Shown here: positions 18,534-27,303 of the stretch, piece after piece
How the letters are laid out: each line of letters opens with the position of its first letter
How positions within the stretch are numbered: position 1 is the first letter of the stretch
NCBI RefSeq assembly: GCF_000317085.1
Contig: NC_019702.1
Location: 1,146,394-1,210,393, forward strand
Reading direction: 5' to 3'
From: Synechococcus sp. PCC 7502
GTDB taxonomy: Bacteria > Cyanobacteriota > Cyanobacteriia > Pseudanabaenales > Pseudanabaenaceae
Length of the DNA: 64,000 bases
Notes under the pieces: generated by a model
The model's input: only the letters and a program-made list of their open reading frames with translations
The model's database searches: none
What the model was told of the DNA's origin: nothing
Made by a program: the position numbers and the translations under genes

Positions 18534-19351
18534 TCTAGGACTTGATTAAGCTTGCCACTGCGGAAGCCTTCTAGGTCTAGGGTCACAGTCTGGAAACCAA
18601 ATTGTTTGAAAGATAATACCAGTTGGGAAAAGTCAATTTCAGCCACAAAACTAGGAATTACCTCGACAGGGATTTCAATCTGGGCAGTGTCACCATAGGA
18701 ACGTACCCGCAGATCGATTTCGTTACCCATTAAGGTACGGAGATGTTGCTCCGCATTTCCTACCCTTTGCAGCTTGGAGATCGTGATACTTTCCCCGTAG
18801 GGAAATCTTGAACTTAGGCAGGGTTGAGATGGTTTATTCCACCAAGGTAAATGCAAATACTTAGATAGCATCCGCACTTCTAGCTTAGTAATTCCTACTT
18901 CTGCTAAGGGCGATCGCACCCCTCTTTCCTTTGCGGCGGCAATACCAGGACGATAGTCCTTAAGATCATCAGCATTTAAGCCATCAATGACATAATCGTA
19001 ACCCAGTTCTTGAGCAAGGGGTTTAAGGCGATCGTGCAATTCGCTTTTACAAAAATAGCAACGATTGACAGGGTTAGAAGTGTAATTGGGATTTTCCATC
19101 TCCGCCGTTGTAATCACTTGATGGGTTATGCCAATTTCTACGGCTTGGGTGATGGCGGACTCTAAATCAGTTGGTAAGAGAGAAGGAGAATTTGCAGTTA
19201 CGGCGATCGCTTGATCTCCTAAAACATCAAAGGCAACTTTTGCCACCAAGGTACTATCAATTCCCCCCGAATAGGCAACTAAAACTCGTTCACATTCTTT
19301 AAATATCTGATGCAAGTGCGCTAGTTTTGCGGTTAAGTGAGAATCCAACAT
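18503..19351 (-). CDS. larE: ATP-dependent sacrificial sulfur transferase LarE-like
   Basis: LarE-type enzymes of the N-type PP-loop ATPase superfamily activate a carboxylate and donate a cysteine sulfur. In lactobacilli they make the nickel-pincer cofactor of lactate racemase. The PP-loop YSGGIDST sits near residue 28, and the NRCYFCKSELHDRL segment is conserved. CLSSRFPYGE carries another cysteine and the family arginine. The 282 residues are normal. No larB or larC is seen in this window, so the sulfur acceptor here is uncertain. Confidence 0.85.
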   Translation of the reverse strand: MLDSHLTAKLAHLHQIFKECERVLVAYSGGIDSTLVAKVAFDVLGDQAIAVTANSPSLLPTDLESAITQAVEIGITHQVITTAEMENPNYTSNPVNRCYFCKSELHDRLKPLAQELGYDYVIDGLNADDLKDYRPGIAAAKERGVRSPLAEVGITKLEVRMLSKYLHLPWWNKPSQPCLSSRFPYGESITISKLQRVGNAEQHLRTLMGNEIDLRVRSYGDTAQIEIPVEVIPSFVAEIDFSQLVLSFKQFGFQTVTLDLEGFRSGKLNQVLDQVLEMGSKT

Positions 19352-19608
19352 ACTGAAGTTTGAGAATATTTGAGAATTATACGAGGCTCAGGGATGCCTT
19401 GCTCGCCGATTAATTGAGCTAATTTAGAATCCACATTAATGGTCATAGCCTCATTTTCGCCTTAACTGAATACTATAAAATCCTAATAATCCTAAGTTCA
19501 GACCAACAATTAACAGACAATTATAGTTGCCTAAGATGCAGACTATTCTTGAGGGCTTACAATACTATTCTAAGCCAAGACCCTAAGCTATGTTAAAAAG
19601 TAGAACGC

Positions 19609-20013
19609 ATGAATGCAACCGAAAAGGCTAATAGTATTGAAGTAGCCACCAAAATTGCGGCGATCGCCTCATTATTTAAGCACCAATTTCCCATTGCTAA
19701 GGCAGATTTAAGTCCTTGGGCAGATGATTCCTGTACCCGCGAGCTTGTTGATCCTGACTCCATTGATATTAGCTTTAACTTCCCGGGCGTAAATAAAAAT
19801 ATTACCAGTCGTAGTGTGTTATTACAGATCAGGTTTTATGAAGGTAAGCTAATTGGTATTGAATCTTCAGGCTTTGGTTATCAGGGCAAGCAGTGGAGTC
19901 TTTCTACAGTTGAAAATTGGGAATTTGTTGGAGACTTTCCCCCTAATGAGGTATTTGCTAATAAGCTGAGGCGGGTTTATCGAGATATATTTGAGCTATT
20001 TCAGGCTAATTAA
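19609..20013 (+). CDS. Conserved hypothetical protein, 134 residues
   Basis: Not recognised. It is a soluble, mildly acidic protein with an N-terminal helix (VATKIAAIASLFKHQFPIAKADLSPW) and then predicted strands (IDISFNFPG, SVLLQIRFYEGKLIGIESSGFGYQGKQW), ending in a helix (ANKLRRVYRDIFELFQ). There are no signal peptide, membrane helices or catalytic motif. It lies upstream of the SRP RNA gene and has its own promoter region of about 250 bases. Confidence 0.7.
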   Translation: MNATEKANSIEVATKIAAIASLFKHQFPIAKADLSPWADDSCTRELVDPDSIDISFNFPGVNKNITSRSVLLQIRFYEGKLIGIESSGFGYQGKQWSLSTVENWEFVGDFPPNEVFANKLRRVYRDIFELFQAN

Positions 20014-20069
20014 TTTACTTTAATTCCTTGCTGATTGTTTATATGCCCGACGGTTAATGCTAGAGTAGT

Positions 20070-20170
20070 TACTGATCCGAATCTATGCGATCGCAACACC
20101 CGAACCGTGTCAGGAATGAAACAGCAGCACTAAGGGATGCTTGAGATAGGCGTAGCGTTCGGGTCTTTTT
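20070..20170 (+). ncRNA. ffs: Signal recognition particle RNA (4.5S type)
   Basis: Domain IV is recognisable as CCGTGTCAGG, a GAAA loop, then CAGCAGCACTAAGGGATGC. GTCAGG and AGCAGC are the conserved internal-loop strands bound by Ffh. The outer arm pairs GATCCGAATCTATGC (from about 20073) with GCGTAGCGTTCGGGTC (to about 20165). A run of eight T follows, so the closing stem also acts as terminator. A likely extended -10 (TGCTAGAGT) sits at about 20058-20066. The loop segment between the two internal-loop strands looks slightly short. Confidence 0.85.
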
Positions 20171-20252
20171 TTTAGAGTAATCTTTAATTAGTTTTTAATT
20201 TTAAAGTAATTCAGTTCTCTAATCCCACACCATAAAGACTAAAAAAGTAAGT

Positions 20253-21257
20253 ATGAAAAAATTAGCCAGTTTTGTCCTAGCAGCCCTAATTACTTTGCTT
20301 GTAGTAGCTGGGGGAAATCAATTTAATGCTTTTAATGCGGCTAATGCTCAGAATATTCCGCAAATAAATGTTAATGCTGGTCTAGCTAAAGCAGGACTTA
20401 AACTACAAGAACTTGGTTCTGGGATATACGGCTTAATCGCTAGTGTTGATCTCCCTCCCGCCAGTAGTGACTTAGCAATTTGTAATGGTGGCATAGTGAT
20501 TGGTAGTGATAGTGTGCTTGTCATTGATCCTTTTCACACCCCAGCTTTAGCAAATTTACTGTTTGCAACTGTAAAAACCCTGACCGATAAACCAATCAAG
20601 TATGTATTGAATACCCATTACCATAATGATCACACAGGTGGAAATATTGCCGCAAGGTCTCTAGGTATTCCCATTGTCGGACGAGGTACCATTCGTGAGT
20701 ATATGCTCAATCGGAGGGGTCCAAATGCCCAAGATTCTAACCCAATCCCGCCCGATCTTATTGTTAATAGTGAAACTAATTTGTGGCTAGGCGATCGCCA
20801 AGTCAAAATCGAAAGGGCTGAAGGACATTCTAGTGGTACTGATATTACTGCTTATGTTCCTGATGCTAAGGTTTTATTTAGCGGAGATATTTTATTTAAT
20901 GGTCGTATACCCTTTGTTGGTGATGGAGATATCAGGGCTTGGCAGGGCAGTTTGTATCGATTAATTTCTACCTATCCAGAGGCAAAAATTGTACCCGGTC
21001 ATGGTGAGGTTGGCGATCGCTCTTCCCTTCAACAGCTACAAGCCTATTTTAATGATTTGGAAAAACTAGCACTAAGTTGGAAAGCAAGAGGTTTATCTAA
21101 AGAGCAGGCGATCGCTGAATCCAGTAAAATCCCTGATACCTATAAAGACTACAAATTCAAACCTCTGTATGCGGCGGAAATTCCTAATTTGCCTAGTAAT
21201 TTAGTGACTGCCTACGACCAATTCACCCGCAGCACGCCAATTCCTTTGATCCCTTAG
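20253..21257 (+). CDS. Secreted metallo-beta-lactamase-fold hydrolase
   Basis: The 334-residue protein has a signal peptide ending near ANA-QNIPQ (about residue 33), so it is exported. The MBL fold shows the metal motif NTHYHNDHTGG near residue 128, then AEGHSSGTD, LFSGDILFNG and IVPGHGEVGD. It belongs to the broad SoxH/quinoprotein-relay-like class of periplasmic MBL proteins; the substrate is unknown. The insert MLNRRGPNAQDSNPIPPD between strands is typical of that class. It starts about 80 bases after the SRP RNA terminator, so it has a separate promoter. Confidence 0.85.
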   Translation: MKKLASFVLAALITLLVVAGGNQFNAFNAANAQNIPQINVNAGLAKAGLKLQELGSGIYGLIASVDLPPASSDLAICNGGIVIGSDSVLVIDPFHTPALANLLFATVKTLTDKPIKYVLNTHYHNDHTGGNIAARSLGIPIVGRGTIREYMLNRRGPNAQDSNPIPPDLIVNSETNLWLGDRQVKIERAEGHSSGTDITAYVPDAKVLFSGDILFNGRIPFVGDGDIRAWQGSLYRLISTYPEAKIVPGHGEVGDRSSLQQLQAYFNDLEKLALSWKARGLSKEQAIAESSKIPDTYKDYKFKPLYAAEIPNLPSNLVTAYDQFTRSTPIPLIP

Positions 21258-21354
21258 CGAAATTTATAATTTTTTACGGAACTAAAAAAATTTTTGATTA
21301 ATCGAACCAAAAAGTATGCGATACTTACAAAGCTGAGGTTAGTCAAAACAAATT

Positions 21355-21426
21355 GCCCTCATGGCTCAGGGGTAGAGCATCTCCTTGGTAAGGAGAAGGT
21401 CATGGGTTCAAATCCCATTGAGGGCT
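21355..21426 (+). tRNA. tRNA-Thr (anticodon GGT)
   Basis: The cloverleaf can be drawn fully. The acceptor is GCCCTCA with TGAGGGC, the D arm is GCTC..GAGC, and the anticodon stem TCTCC/GGAGA carries the loop TTGGTAA. The anticodon GGT reads ACC. The T arm contains GGTTCAAATCC. The gene is 72 bases long with discriminator T and no encoded CCA. It marks the left edge of the accessory region. Confidence 0.95.
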
Positions 21427-21465
21427 TACCTTTCAGGAAATTGGTAAAAATATCCTACCAGCTTC

Positions 21466-21735
21466 CTACCGTTTCTTTCTCCCAGCAATCTTGTCTTGAT
21501 TGTCTGGCTGTAAATTTAAATACGCTTCGATCGCTCTTTGGTAAGCAGGAGCATCATTGCGGTATTGCATCCAAATTAGTAACACCTCAGAGTTATACCT
21601 TAAAGATGTACGACCGAGCCTAACATAATGTAAGCCTTCAATAAACTCACCTACGCTGCGCTTCTGCTTCAAAGTATGCTCACTTAGGCTGATTAACTCA
21701 GATGCTTTATGTTTATCTAAAAATTTAGGTGTCAT
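21466..21735 (-). CDS. Excisionase-like helix-turn-helix protein
   Basis: The protein is about 89 residues (MTPKFLDKHKASELISLSEHTLKQKRS and onward). The segment KASELISLSEHTLKQKRS followed by EFIEGLHYVRLGRTSLRYN matches the winged-HTH shape of Xis/AlpA-type or DNA-binding excisionase proteins. The ATG at 21735 overlaps the stop of the C5 methyltransferase frame (ATGA), which fixes this start over one four codons upstream. It ends 39 bases from the tRNA-Thr gene. No integrase is seen near it, so it may be left over from an integrated element. Confidence 0.6.
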   Translation of the reverse strand: MTPKFLDKHKASELISLSEHTLKQKRSVGEFIEGLHYVRLGRTSLRYNSEVLLIWMQYRNDAPAYQRAIEAYLNLQPDNQDKIAGRKKR

Positions 21736-22484
21736 TTGTCTATCCAAGATTCTAAAAATAAAACTCTTTTCAAAGCGATCGCCGCCACAGTAGGCACAAC
21801 CGAATTACCTAACACTGCAAGTCTGTCTAATCTTTTGGATAACCCATGAGCCACTCCACAAACTGGGGATTCAACACTTGACCACTGGGCAGATAAGCCT
21901 TTACCCGCTTGGGAAAGTCCCCGCCTTGAGAAGCTGTCGGTGTAGGTAACAGCCTTAATTTCCGATCTAACTTGGTTTGATCAGGACGGCGTTTTCCTGA
22001 ATAACTCATAGGCGTAGGCAACCACAAAAACCCTTTCCCGCAGATGCGGCGCACCGATTTCCGCAGCCGATAGGATCTCCACATCAAACAAATAGCCAAT
22101 TCTACTGAGTCCTCGCAAGACTTCGGTAAGTCCGCCTGTGTAGATTGCCCCCTTGACGTTTTCCCAGACCACGAACTTGGGTCTTGCCTCATTGATGACT
22201 CGGAGCATTTCAAACCAGAGAGAAGATCTCTCTCCCGTGATTCCAGTTCTGGCTCCAGCAAGGCTGAGGTCTTGGCATGGAGATCCGCCAGTGATGAGGT
22301 CATATTGATTGGGTTCGGCATGGAAGGTATGGATGTCTTGGTGAATGGGGATATTGGGGAAGTTTTTAGTAAGGACATGGCAGCAATAATCCTGAATTTC
22401 GACAAATTGGATTGTTTCTATGCCAAGGGCTTGAGCCGCCAGAGTAAAGCCGCCAATGCCAGAGAACAGATCGAGATGTTTCAT
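21732..22484 (-). pseudogene. C5-cytosine DNA methyltransferase, frameshifted
   Basis: Residues from ATG 22484 give a clear Dcm N-terminal half: DLFSGIGGFTLAAQALG, TGGSPCQDLSLAG (catalytic Cys), VVWENVKGA and HLRERVFVVAYA. This frame hits TGA at 21981. The shifted frame continues with LLPTPTASQGGDFP and LNPQFVEWLMGYPKD, then TAG at 21827. The first frame then resumes with LDRLAVLGNSVVPTVAAIAL, the conserved motif X, ending TGA at 21732. Two compensating indels near 22010 and 21840 explain this best. The gene is probably inactive unless the sequence has errors. It overlaps the HTH gene by ATGA. Confidence 0.8.
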
Positions 22485-22486
22485 AC

Positions 22487-22813
22487 TCAAAAAGCCTCCC
22501 ATTCAAACAAAGGTTGATCTGGATTTTCAACACGGGAAAGCCTAATTCCTTGCTTATCAACAATCAGCCCTAGTTTGTTAGCCTCAGAGATCGCCGACTC
22601 CCTATATCTTGGATGATGCGTAATCAACCATTGAGCCTGAAGCCTTGCCACCTCACCGCCAATAGTCCGAATTACCTCATGTTCAGGAGGAGGCTGAAAT
22701 AGCTTGTAACAATCACCATTTTCATGGGCTAAATTTCTGAGTCGATGATTTTCAGCAAGTCAATTATCTTTGGTATGCGTTCCGCATTTCCCAAAGTCAA
22801 CAACCCCGATCAT
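22487..22813 (-). pseudogene. Unrecognised small gene upstream of the methyltransferase, interrupted
   Basis: A coding-like frame of 90 codons (22487-22759) ends RLSRVENPDQPLFEWEAF and stops three bases before the methyltransferase ATG, as in a tight operon. Upstream, the same frame passes a TGA at 22760-22762 and reaches an ATG at 22813. A neighbouring frame (GNAERIPKIIDLL) could instead join by a one-base shift. Either way the gene looks broken. No family is recognised; HEVIRTIGGEVARLQAQWLI is the most distinctive stretch. Short phage-like accessory genes of this kind often precede methyltransferases. Confidence 0.45.
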
Positions 22814-22874
22814 GGATAAAATCCCTAGGCGTTTAAATCATAAATTCAAAAATTCTTGATACTATATTTTTAAC

Positions 22875-23276
22875 TCAAGCGTTCTCATGAAGCCAGTTAT
22901 CAAAGGTACTTCTTTGATCATTATATAAGATTCTTTGATACTTACTTTTATCAGATAAATAACAAAGATGTCTTATCTCCGTGTACGGATTAAAAGGATG
23001 CCTGATCCCGTCACTAATATAGGCTTTATACTTATCAACTAAATCAAATCCTTTCTCAATTATCTCTTGCTTGAATTTACTTGGGGTAAGATTTTCTTCA
23101 AACGTTAAAACTTCAGTAACAAATCCATCAACTTTATAAGGTTGGAAATTATAGTGGGGAAATTTCTCTTGAACTATGCTAAGAAATGAAAACGCATTTA
23201 GCTTGTCTGTCTCTGAGGGATTTAGAGACTTTTGCTTCTCTTCTTCTTCAGGTTTTCTTGTAGCTTCTCTAATATA
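22875..23276 (-). pseudogene. Unrecognised gene truncated at its 5' end by an insertion sequence
   Basis: About 133 residues remain. The only start in this frame is a TTG inside the terminal repeat of the adjacent IS, so the native 5' end has been displaced. Features are a charged segment (KPEEEEKQKS) and then a compact domain (FLSIVQEKFPHYNFQPYKV, IIEKGFDLVDKYKAYISDG, CYLSDKSKYQRILYNDQRS, FDNWLHENA). No known motif is seen. Across the IS, after removing one target copy, the frame continues upstream as GRIEINDFKYIREATRKP without an ATG, so the start is unresolved. Confidence 0.45.
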
Positions 23277-24322
23277 GGACTTACGCAAGAATCATAGAAA
23301 TAGAAGGATTTATGAGTTGAGATTTTAAGTAATCAGATAAAAGTCCAAACTTGATTTGGTAGATAGTCTTACCTGCTTGAAAAGCCAAACGCTTGAGGTG
23401 ATTCCACACTAGCATGGCACAAGCAATATGATTACGCTGAATTCTAGACTTACGGCATTGGCAAGCTTCAACACCAGTCAGTTGTTTGAGTTCACGATGA
23501 AATTCCTCAATCTTCCACCTTATGGAGCAAATAGCTAGTACTTCAGGGGTGTAGTCTTGAGTTAAGTCGTTGGTCACGACAAATTCTGTCCTGCTTGGAG
23601 AAACAGTGACCCAGAATAGGTTCCCCTTCTTATCTTTGGGGAATTTATTGATTTTGACCAATTTTCCCTGCAACAGTTCCTGTTCAGACCAAGTTAACTG
23701 GTCAATGCGTTTATATTTTTCCACTCCACCACTATCATCAACTAGGCGATTGGACTTGAGTGGACAGTAATAAATCTTGCCGAAGTTATCAATTTCTGCC
23801 ATCAGTCGTTGTGTGGCATACCAACTATCCATCAGCACCGTCTGAAATGGTAATTGTTTGATATTGATCAACCCTTTAAGCATATCGGACACATGATCTA
23901 ATTTACTCTTGCCATCACCATTTGGGTCATAAACCCGATAGTCTACTACCCAAAATTCTTGCCGTTTGACATTTACATACACACAGTTGACCACCCCTAT
24001 ACCTTGCACAATTCCATGTTCGTTGCCACTGTATTGTCTTTTGGCATGGCGTTTATCTAATACTGTGTCGTCAAACAGCACGTACATATACTCGGCTTCA
24101 TCTGACACAATTGTTGATTTCACATTCTGCCATAGCAATCTCGGTGTTAATCTCTGGGATGCCAAATATCGGTTGATCTTGTCATGGCTATGTCCTTCTA
24201 TATGTTCTGCTAAATTCGTGATTGTGTAGTTTATTTGACTACTTAGCAAGTACTGACAATAATCTAGGGTAGTAAACTTTTTTGACATTGCTCTCCCTCA
24301 AATCATTCTTCTGCGTAAGTCC
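23277..24322 (-). mobile_element. IS4/IS701-like insertion sequence (complete)
   Basis: This is a 1046-bp element with near-perfect terminal repeats: GGACTTACGCA at the left and TGCGTAAGTCC at the right, extending a few bases further as (A)GAAT. It is flanked by TATA on both sides (23273-23276 and 24323-24326), consistent with a 4-bp target duplication. One transposase gene fills it. It separates an antitoxin-like gene from the unrecognised gene downstream. Confidence 0.88.
23281..24288 (-). CDS. DDE transposase of the IS4/IS701 superfamily
   Basis: The 335-residue transposase has the DDE core visible as YVLFDDTVLDKRH (first Asp), TVLMDSWYATQ (second Asp) and IRWKIEEFHRELKQLTGVE (the Glu within the Y/R-E-K-like signature). 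A C-terminal tail LLVWNHLKRLAFQAGKT-like segment follows. The stop codon lies within the left terminal repeat, so the gene fills the element. The frame is intact and the element is potentially active. The exact family (IS4 or IS701) needs a database comparison. Confidence 0.88.
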   Translation of the reverse strand: MSKKFTTLDYCQYLLSSQINYTITNLAEHIEGHSHDKINRYLASQRLTPRLLWQNVKSTIVSDEAEYMYVLFDDTVLDKRHAKRQYSGNEHGIVQGIGVVNCVYVNVKRQEFWVVDYRVYDPNGDGKSKLDHVSDMLKGLINIKQLPFQTVLMDSWYATQRLMAEIDNFGKIYYCPLKSNRLVDDSGGVEKYKRIDQLTWSEQELLQGKLVKINKFPKDKKGNLFWVTVSPSRTEFVVTNDLTQDYTPEVLAICSIRWKIEEFHRELKQLTGVEACQCRKSRIQRNHIACAMLVWNHLKRLAFQAGKTIYQIKFGLLSDYLKSQLINPSISMILA

Positions 24323-24333
24323 TATATTTAAAA

Positions 24334-24579
24334 TCATTGATTTCTATCCTCCCAATCGATCTCTTCCTGTTTTCTCTGGGCAAACAGTTCGCTACTGGTC
24401 TGAACATGAGCATACTTACCACGAAGGGAACGAATAATCTCTGCTTTCTTGTCTTGAGAAGGTGCTGTTTTTTGTTGGGTACTGATAGACCTAAGCGATC
24501 GGATCACATCAAGAGCTTTCGCAAGCTCTAAGTCTGACATTGCATCAATTTCATTGATTAGTAATTCTTTGACAGTCAT
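24334..24579 (-). CDS. Antitoxin-like small protein, 81 residues
   Basis: The protein has an acidic helical N-terminus (MTVKELLINEIDAMSDLELAKALDVIRSL) and a C-terminal tail (KYAHVQTSSELFAQRKQEEIDWEDRNQ). This layout is common among small cyanobacterial antitoxins that precede PIN toxins. AGGAG lies upstream of the ATG. The insertion sequence begins 11 bases after the stop, where a partner toxin would be expected. It is therefore either an orphan antitoxin or the third gene of the PIN operon upstream. Confidence 0.6.
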   Translation of the reverse strand: MTVKELLINEIDAMSDLELAKALDVIRSLRSISTQQKTAPSQDKKAEIIRSLRGKYAHVQTSSELFAQRKQEEIDWEDRNQ

Positions 24580-24596
24580 AACCTATGTAACTCCTT

Positions 24597-24791
24597 TTAA
24601 GAATTTTCCTGACGCTTGCGGATATCAGCCAAAATATCATCCATACTCATCTGATCTAGCCATTGATGACGCTCCGCAGTATAGTCACCACTACCTTGAT
24701 CAAATAATCTCAGAAACCTGACAGCATCGACATAGCCAAGTGTATCAACCAACGCTTTAAAGCCTTTTCTTGTGAGTTCAACTGCGGTCAT
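24597..24791 (-). CDS. Antitoxin partner of the PIN toxin
   Basis: The 64-residue protein begins MTAVELTRKGFKALVDTLG, contains DAVRFLRLFDQGSGDYT and ends MSMDDILADIRKRQENS. It starts four bases after the PIN stop, with AAGGAG upstream of ATG 24791; a longer in-frame start lies within the PIN gene and is less likely. I associate this family with PIN-domain neighbours in cyanobacteria. It would neutralise the toxin and probably bind the operon promoter. The toxin-first order is the reverse of classic vapBC. Confidence 0.7.
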   Translation of the reverse strand: MTAVELTRKGFKALVDTLGYVDAVRFLRLFDQGSGDYTAERHQWLDQMSMDDILADIRKRQENS

Positions 24792-24795
24792 TATT

Positions 24796-25257
24796 TTATT
24801 CTCCTTCTTGTATTGCAATATTCATTAACCAAATGACAGGATTAGCTACGCTGACTTTAAGTGTTTTTTCATAGGCTATTGCCTTCTTCAGCAAGCGATC
24901 GTCAGTTGTCAGAAAAATATCAACATTTCCGCTTTCAGCACAAGCAATATGCAAAGCATCAAACTGTTTAAAGCCCAATTGGATTAGCTCCATAGCCCTA
25001 CTGACAATTGATTCTGTAACTAATATTCTATCTTGGGCGATCGACAAAGCCTCCATAACCTGTTCAGCGATATTGGGCTTTCGATTTTGAGCAATTTCGG
25101 ATTCAAGTGCTGTACTTCTAATCAAAACAAATTCTCCTGATACACATCGCTCCGTAAGCTCATCAATTGCTTCTGTTTCAAGTTTAATCCGTTGTTGTGA
25201 TTGGTCATCAAAAGGACGATTTAGACAGCAAACATCCATGTAAATTCGGTATTTCAT
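24796..25257 (-). CDS. PIN-domain ribonuclease toxin (VapC-like)
   Basis: PIN toxins are Mg-dependent RNases. The 153 residues show MDVCCLNRPFDD (first Asp), the ESEIAQN region, GFKQFDALHIACAE (third acid) and FLTTDDRLLKKA (C-terminal acids). The ATG at 25257 overlaps the stop of the upstream adenine methyltransferase (ATGA), with GGAGG just before it, so translation is coupled. A longer open frame to 25284 is rejected for that reason. Confidence 0.85.
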   Translation of the reverse strand: MKYRIYMDVCCLNRPFDDQSQQRIKLETEAIDELTERCVSGEFVLIRSTALESEIAQNRKPNIAEQVMEALSIAQDRILVTESIVSRAMELIQLGFKQFDALHIACAESGNVDIFLTTDDRLLKKAIAYEKTLKVSVANPVIWLMNIAIQEGE

Positions 25258-27200
25258 GGATTTACCTCCTTTGCCATCATACAAACTGCCACGCCCTGCT
25301 GAATATCAAACACATTTTCATCCTTTGTGCCATCGATCGCCGTCTCCTTCTTTTTAGAATTACCATGCAAATCCAAAATCCTTATCCAATTAAAGCTCTT
25401 CGCCAAACTCTGACGCATTCCCCGAAAAGTAGGATTATCCAAATAACCGTGATTAGTCACAAAAGACAAAATCCCTTTCCCCGTCTTATCAATTCGCCAC
25501 TGTGAAAAGCGAATAAACTTCACATAGTCATCCTGCAACCATTTTGGATTTTTCTCTCCCAAAGGCAACCCATCTACAAAATAATAATCCTTCACCAAAC
25601 TCCCAACCCACTCGCTCTTATTTTCCGAATGTCCCGAATAAGGAGGATTGCCAATCACCACCATGACAGGAATATCTAGCTTGACCCCAGCCGCTTCGTT
25701 GGATTCTTCAGCAATAAACTCCTTAAATAAACTTTCCGATTGCCGTTTAGCGTCATCAAGCGTATTCGTCAGATAAACCCCTAACCTTTGATCGCTATCA
25801 AACGCATAACCCGACTCCTCCAAAAACAAACCCAACTTCAAATGACAAATCGCATAGGGAGCCATCAACAACTCAAACCCAAATACACGGGGCAATAAAT
25901 TATCCTTCACATAGTTTGACCATGAAATATTACCAAGCTTTTGTTTAATTAGCGATCGCGCCTCACCATCATTTTTAAAACGCTCCTCAATCAACTTAAA
26001 AATCCATAACAAAAACGTCCCCGTCCCACAAGCAGGATCGAGAATCATCACCTCTGGATCGGCTAAACCTAGGGGCTTATTAAACTTCTCCTTTAGCAAA
26101 ATATCTACACAGCGCACCATGTATGACACTACAGGCTCAGGCGTATAATAAACTCCTCGCCCCTCACGCATCTTCGGCTTATACGCCGCCAAGAAATCCT
26201 CATAAAACCGAATGACAATATCTTCTCGATTCATCTTCTGCCGAAAATCCGAGAGAATTGCATCCATCTTTGCCGCTCGGAGGATACCAAACACCTCAGC
26301 AATACTCTCAACCAGCTCATCCCCCAATTCTTCGAGAGACCTTTCAGACACATCCTGAAATAGCTTTCTTAAAAAAGGGTTAGTCTCTGGCAATTGCTGC
26401 CATGCACCCTGACGGTTAAAATCGGCTTTAGGATCATGCACATGACTGAATACTCTAGCTGTAAAAAGTCCATAGGCGATCGTCTGGGCATAAATATCAG
26501 CAAAGCTATAATCCTTCTCGTTCTCAGCCTTAAGCTTCAAATTAGGCAACAACTCACGCTGAAAACTCTCTAGCAGATTATGTAAATAACCATCTACACC
26601 CTCCGCCTCATAAGCTAAAGGTAACGCCTGTTCCATCCGCCTTGTCACCTCTGCCAAAAGTTGAGCCAGTTCTTTTGCCGTGTGGGCAGCTTCATAAAAT
26701 ACCCACTCCACCAATGGTATCGATACTAAAGCTCTAGCGGCGATCGGTAATTGCCCCTGTTGCAAACGGCTCAACCGTCCTAATAATTCCTGCTTATCCC
26801 ACCCAAAACTCTCAACTTGACGCTGACGGATACCACCCTCAATCGGCAATACAAAAGTTACCCGCCCCATCTGCTCACCTTCAGGCAATAGCAAATACAT
26901 TACAGGCTGCTGCGCCGCTATTTGATTGGTGTAATGCCCATAGGTTTCTTGTTGCTGGACTTGATCAGTAAAAAAAGCTTTAATTTCACTCTTACTTAAG
27001 CGATCGCACTCAGCATAAAACCCCACTGCGATCGGGCAAGTATCCTCAGCTTCCGCACTATTAACCCCTGGACGCAAGTACCAATATTTTGAACCACTAA
27101 CATCACGCTCTTTGATTGGATACCCTAAGAGCGATCGCAATGCCTCTACCCGTTCTGCTTGAGTACCCTTAGAAATTGCTAGTAAACTGCGTAAATCCAT
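25254..27200 (-). CDS. N6-adenine DNA methyltransferase, C-terminally short
   Basis: The 648-residue protein has an N-terminal region of about 300 residues common to large N-6 methylase/ISP-like proteins. It then has the SAM site ILDPACGTGTFLLW (about 390) and the catalytic GNPPY (about 518). It stops just after DENVFDIQQGVAVCMMAKE, where relatives continue for some 300 residues with the target-recognition region. The ORF joins the PIN toxin directly by ATGA. DNA specificity may therefore be lost, or supplied in trans. No restriction subunit is recognised nearby. Confidence 0.82.
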   Translation of the reverse strand: MDLRSLLAISKGTQAERVEALRSLLGYPIKERDVSGSKYWYLRPGVNSAEAEDTCPIAVGFYAECDRLSKSEIKAFFTDQVQQQETYGHYTNQIAAQQPVMYLLLPEGEQMGRVTFVLPIEGGIRQRQVESFGWDKQELLGRLSRLQQGQLPIAARALVSIPLVEWVFYEAAHTAKELAQLLAEVTRRMEQALPLAYEAEGVDGYLHNLLESFQRELLPNLKLKAENEKDYSFADIYAQTIAYGLFTARVFSHVHDPKADFNRQGAWQQLPETNPFLRKLFQDVSERSLEELGDELVESIAEVFGILRAAKMDAILSDFRQKMNREDIVIRFYEDFLAAYKPKMREGRGVYYTPEPVVSYMVRCVDILLKEKFNKPLGLADPEVMILDPACGTGTFLLWIFKLIEERFKNDGEARSLIKQKLGNISWSNYVKDNLLPRVFGFELLMAPYAICHLKLGLFLEESGYAFDSDQRLGVYLTNTLDDAKRQSESLFKEFIAEESNEAAGVKLDIPVMVVIGNPPYSGHSENKSEWVGSLVKDYYFVDGLPLGEKNPKWLQDDYVKFIRFSQWRIDKTGKGILSFVTNHGYLDNPTFRGMRQSLAKSFNWIRILDLHGNSKKKETAIDGTKDENVFDIQQGVAVCMMAKEVNP

Positions 27201-27303
27201 TAATTATCCCAGATGTAGATGCCTTTAGAATGCCATATTAACTTTACTACAGGCGAACTGATCTAGGATTAACAAAGCAATCGCCCAAGCTTGAATAATT
27301 GTT

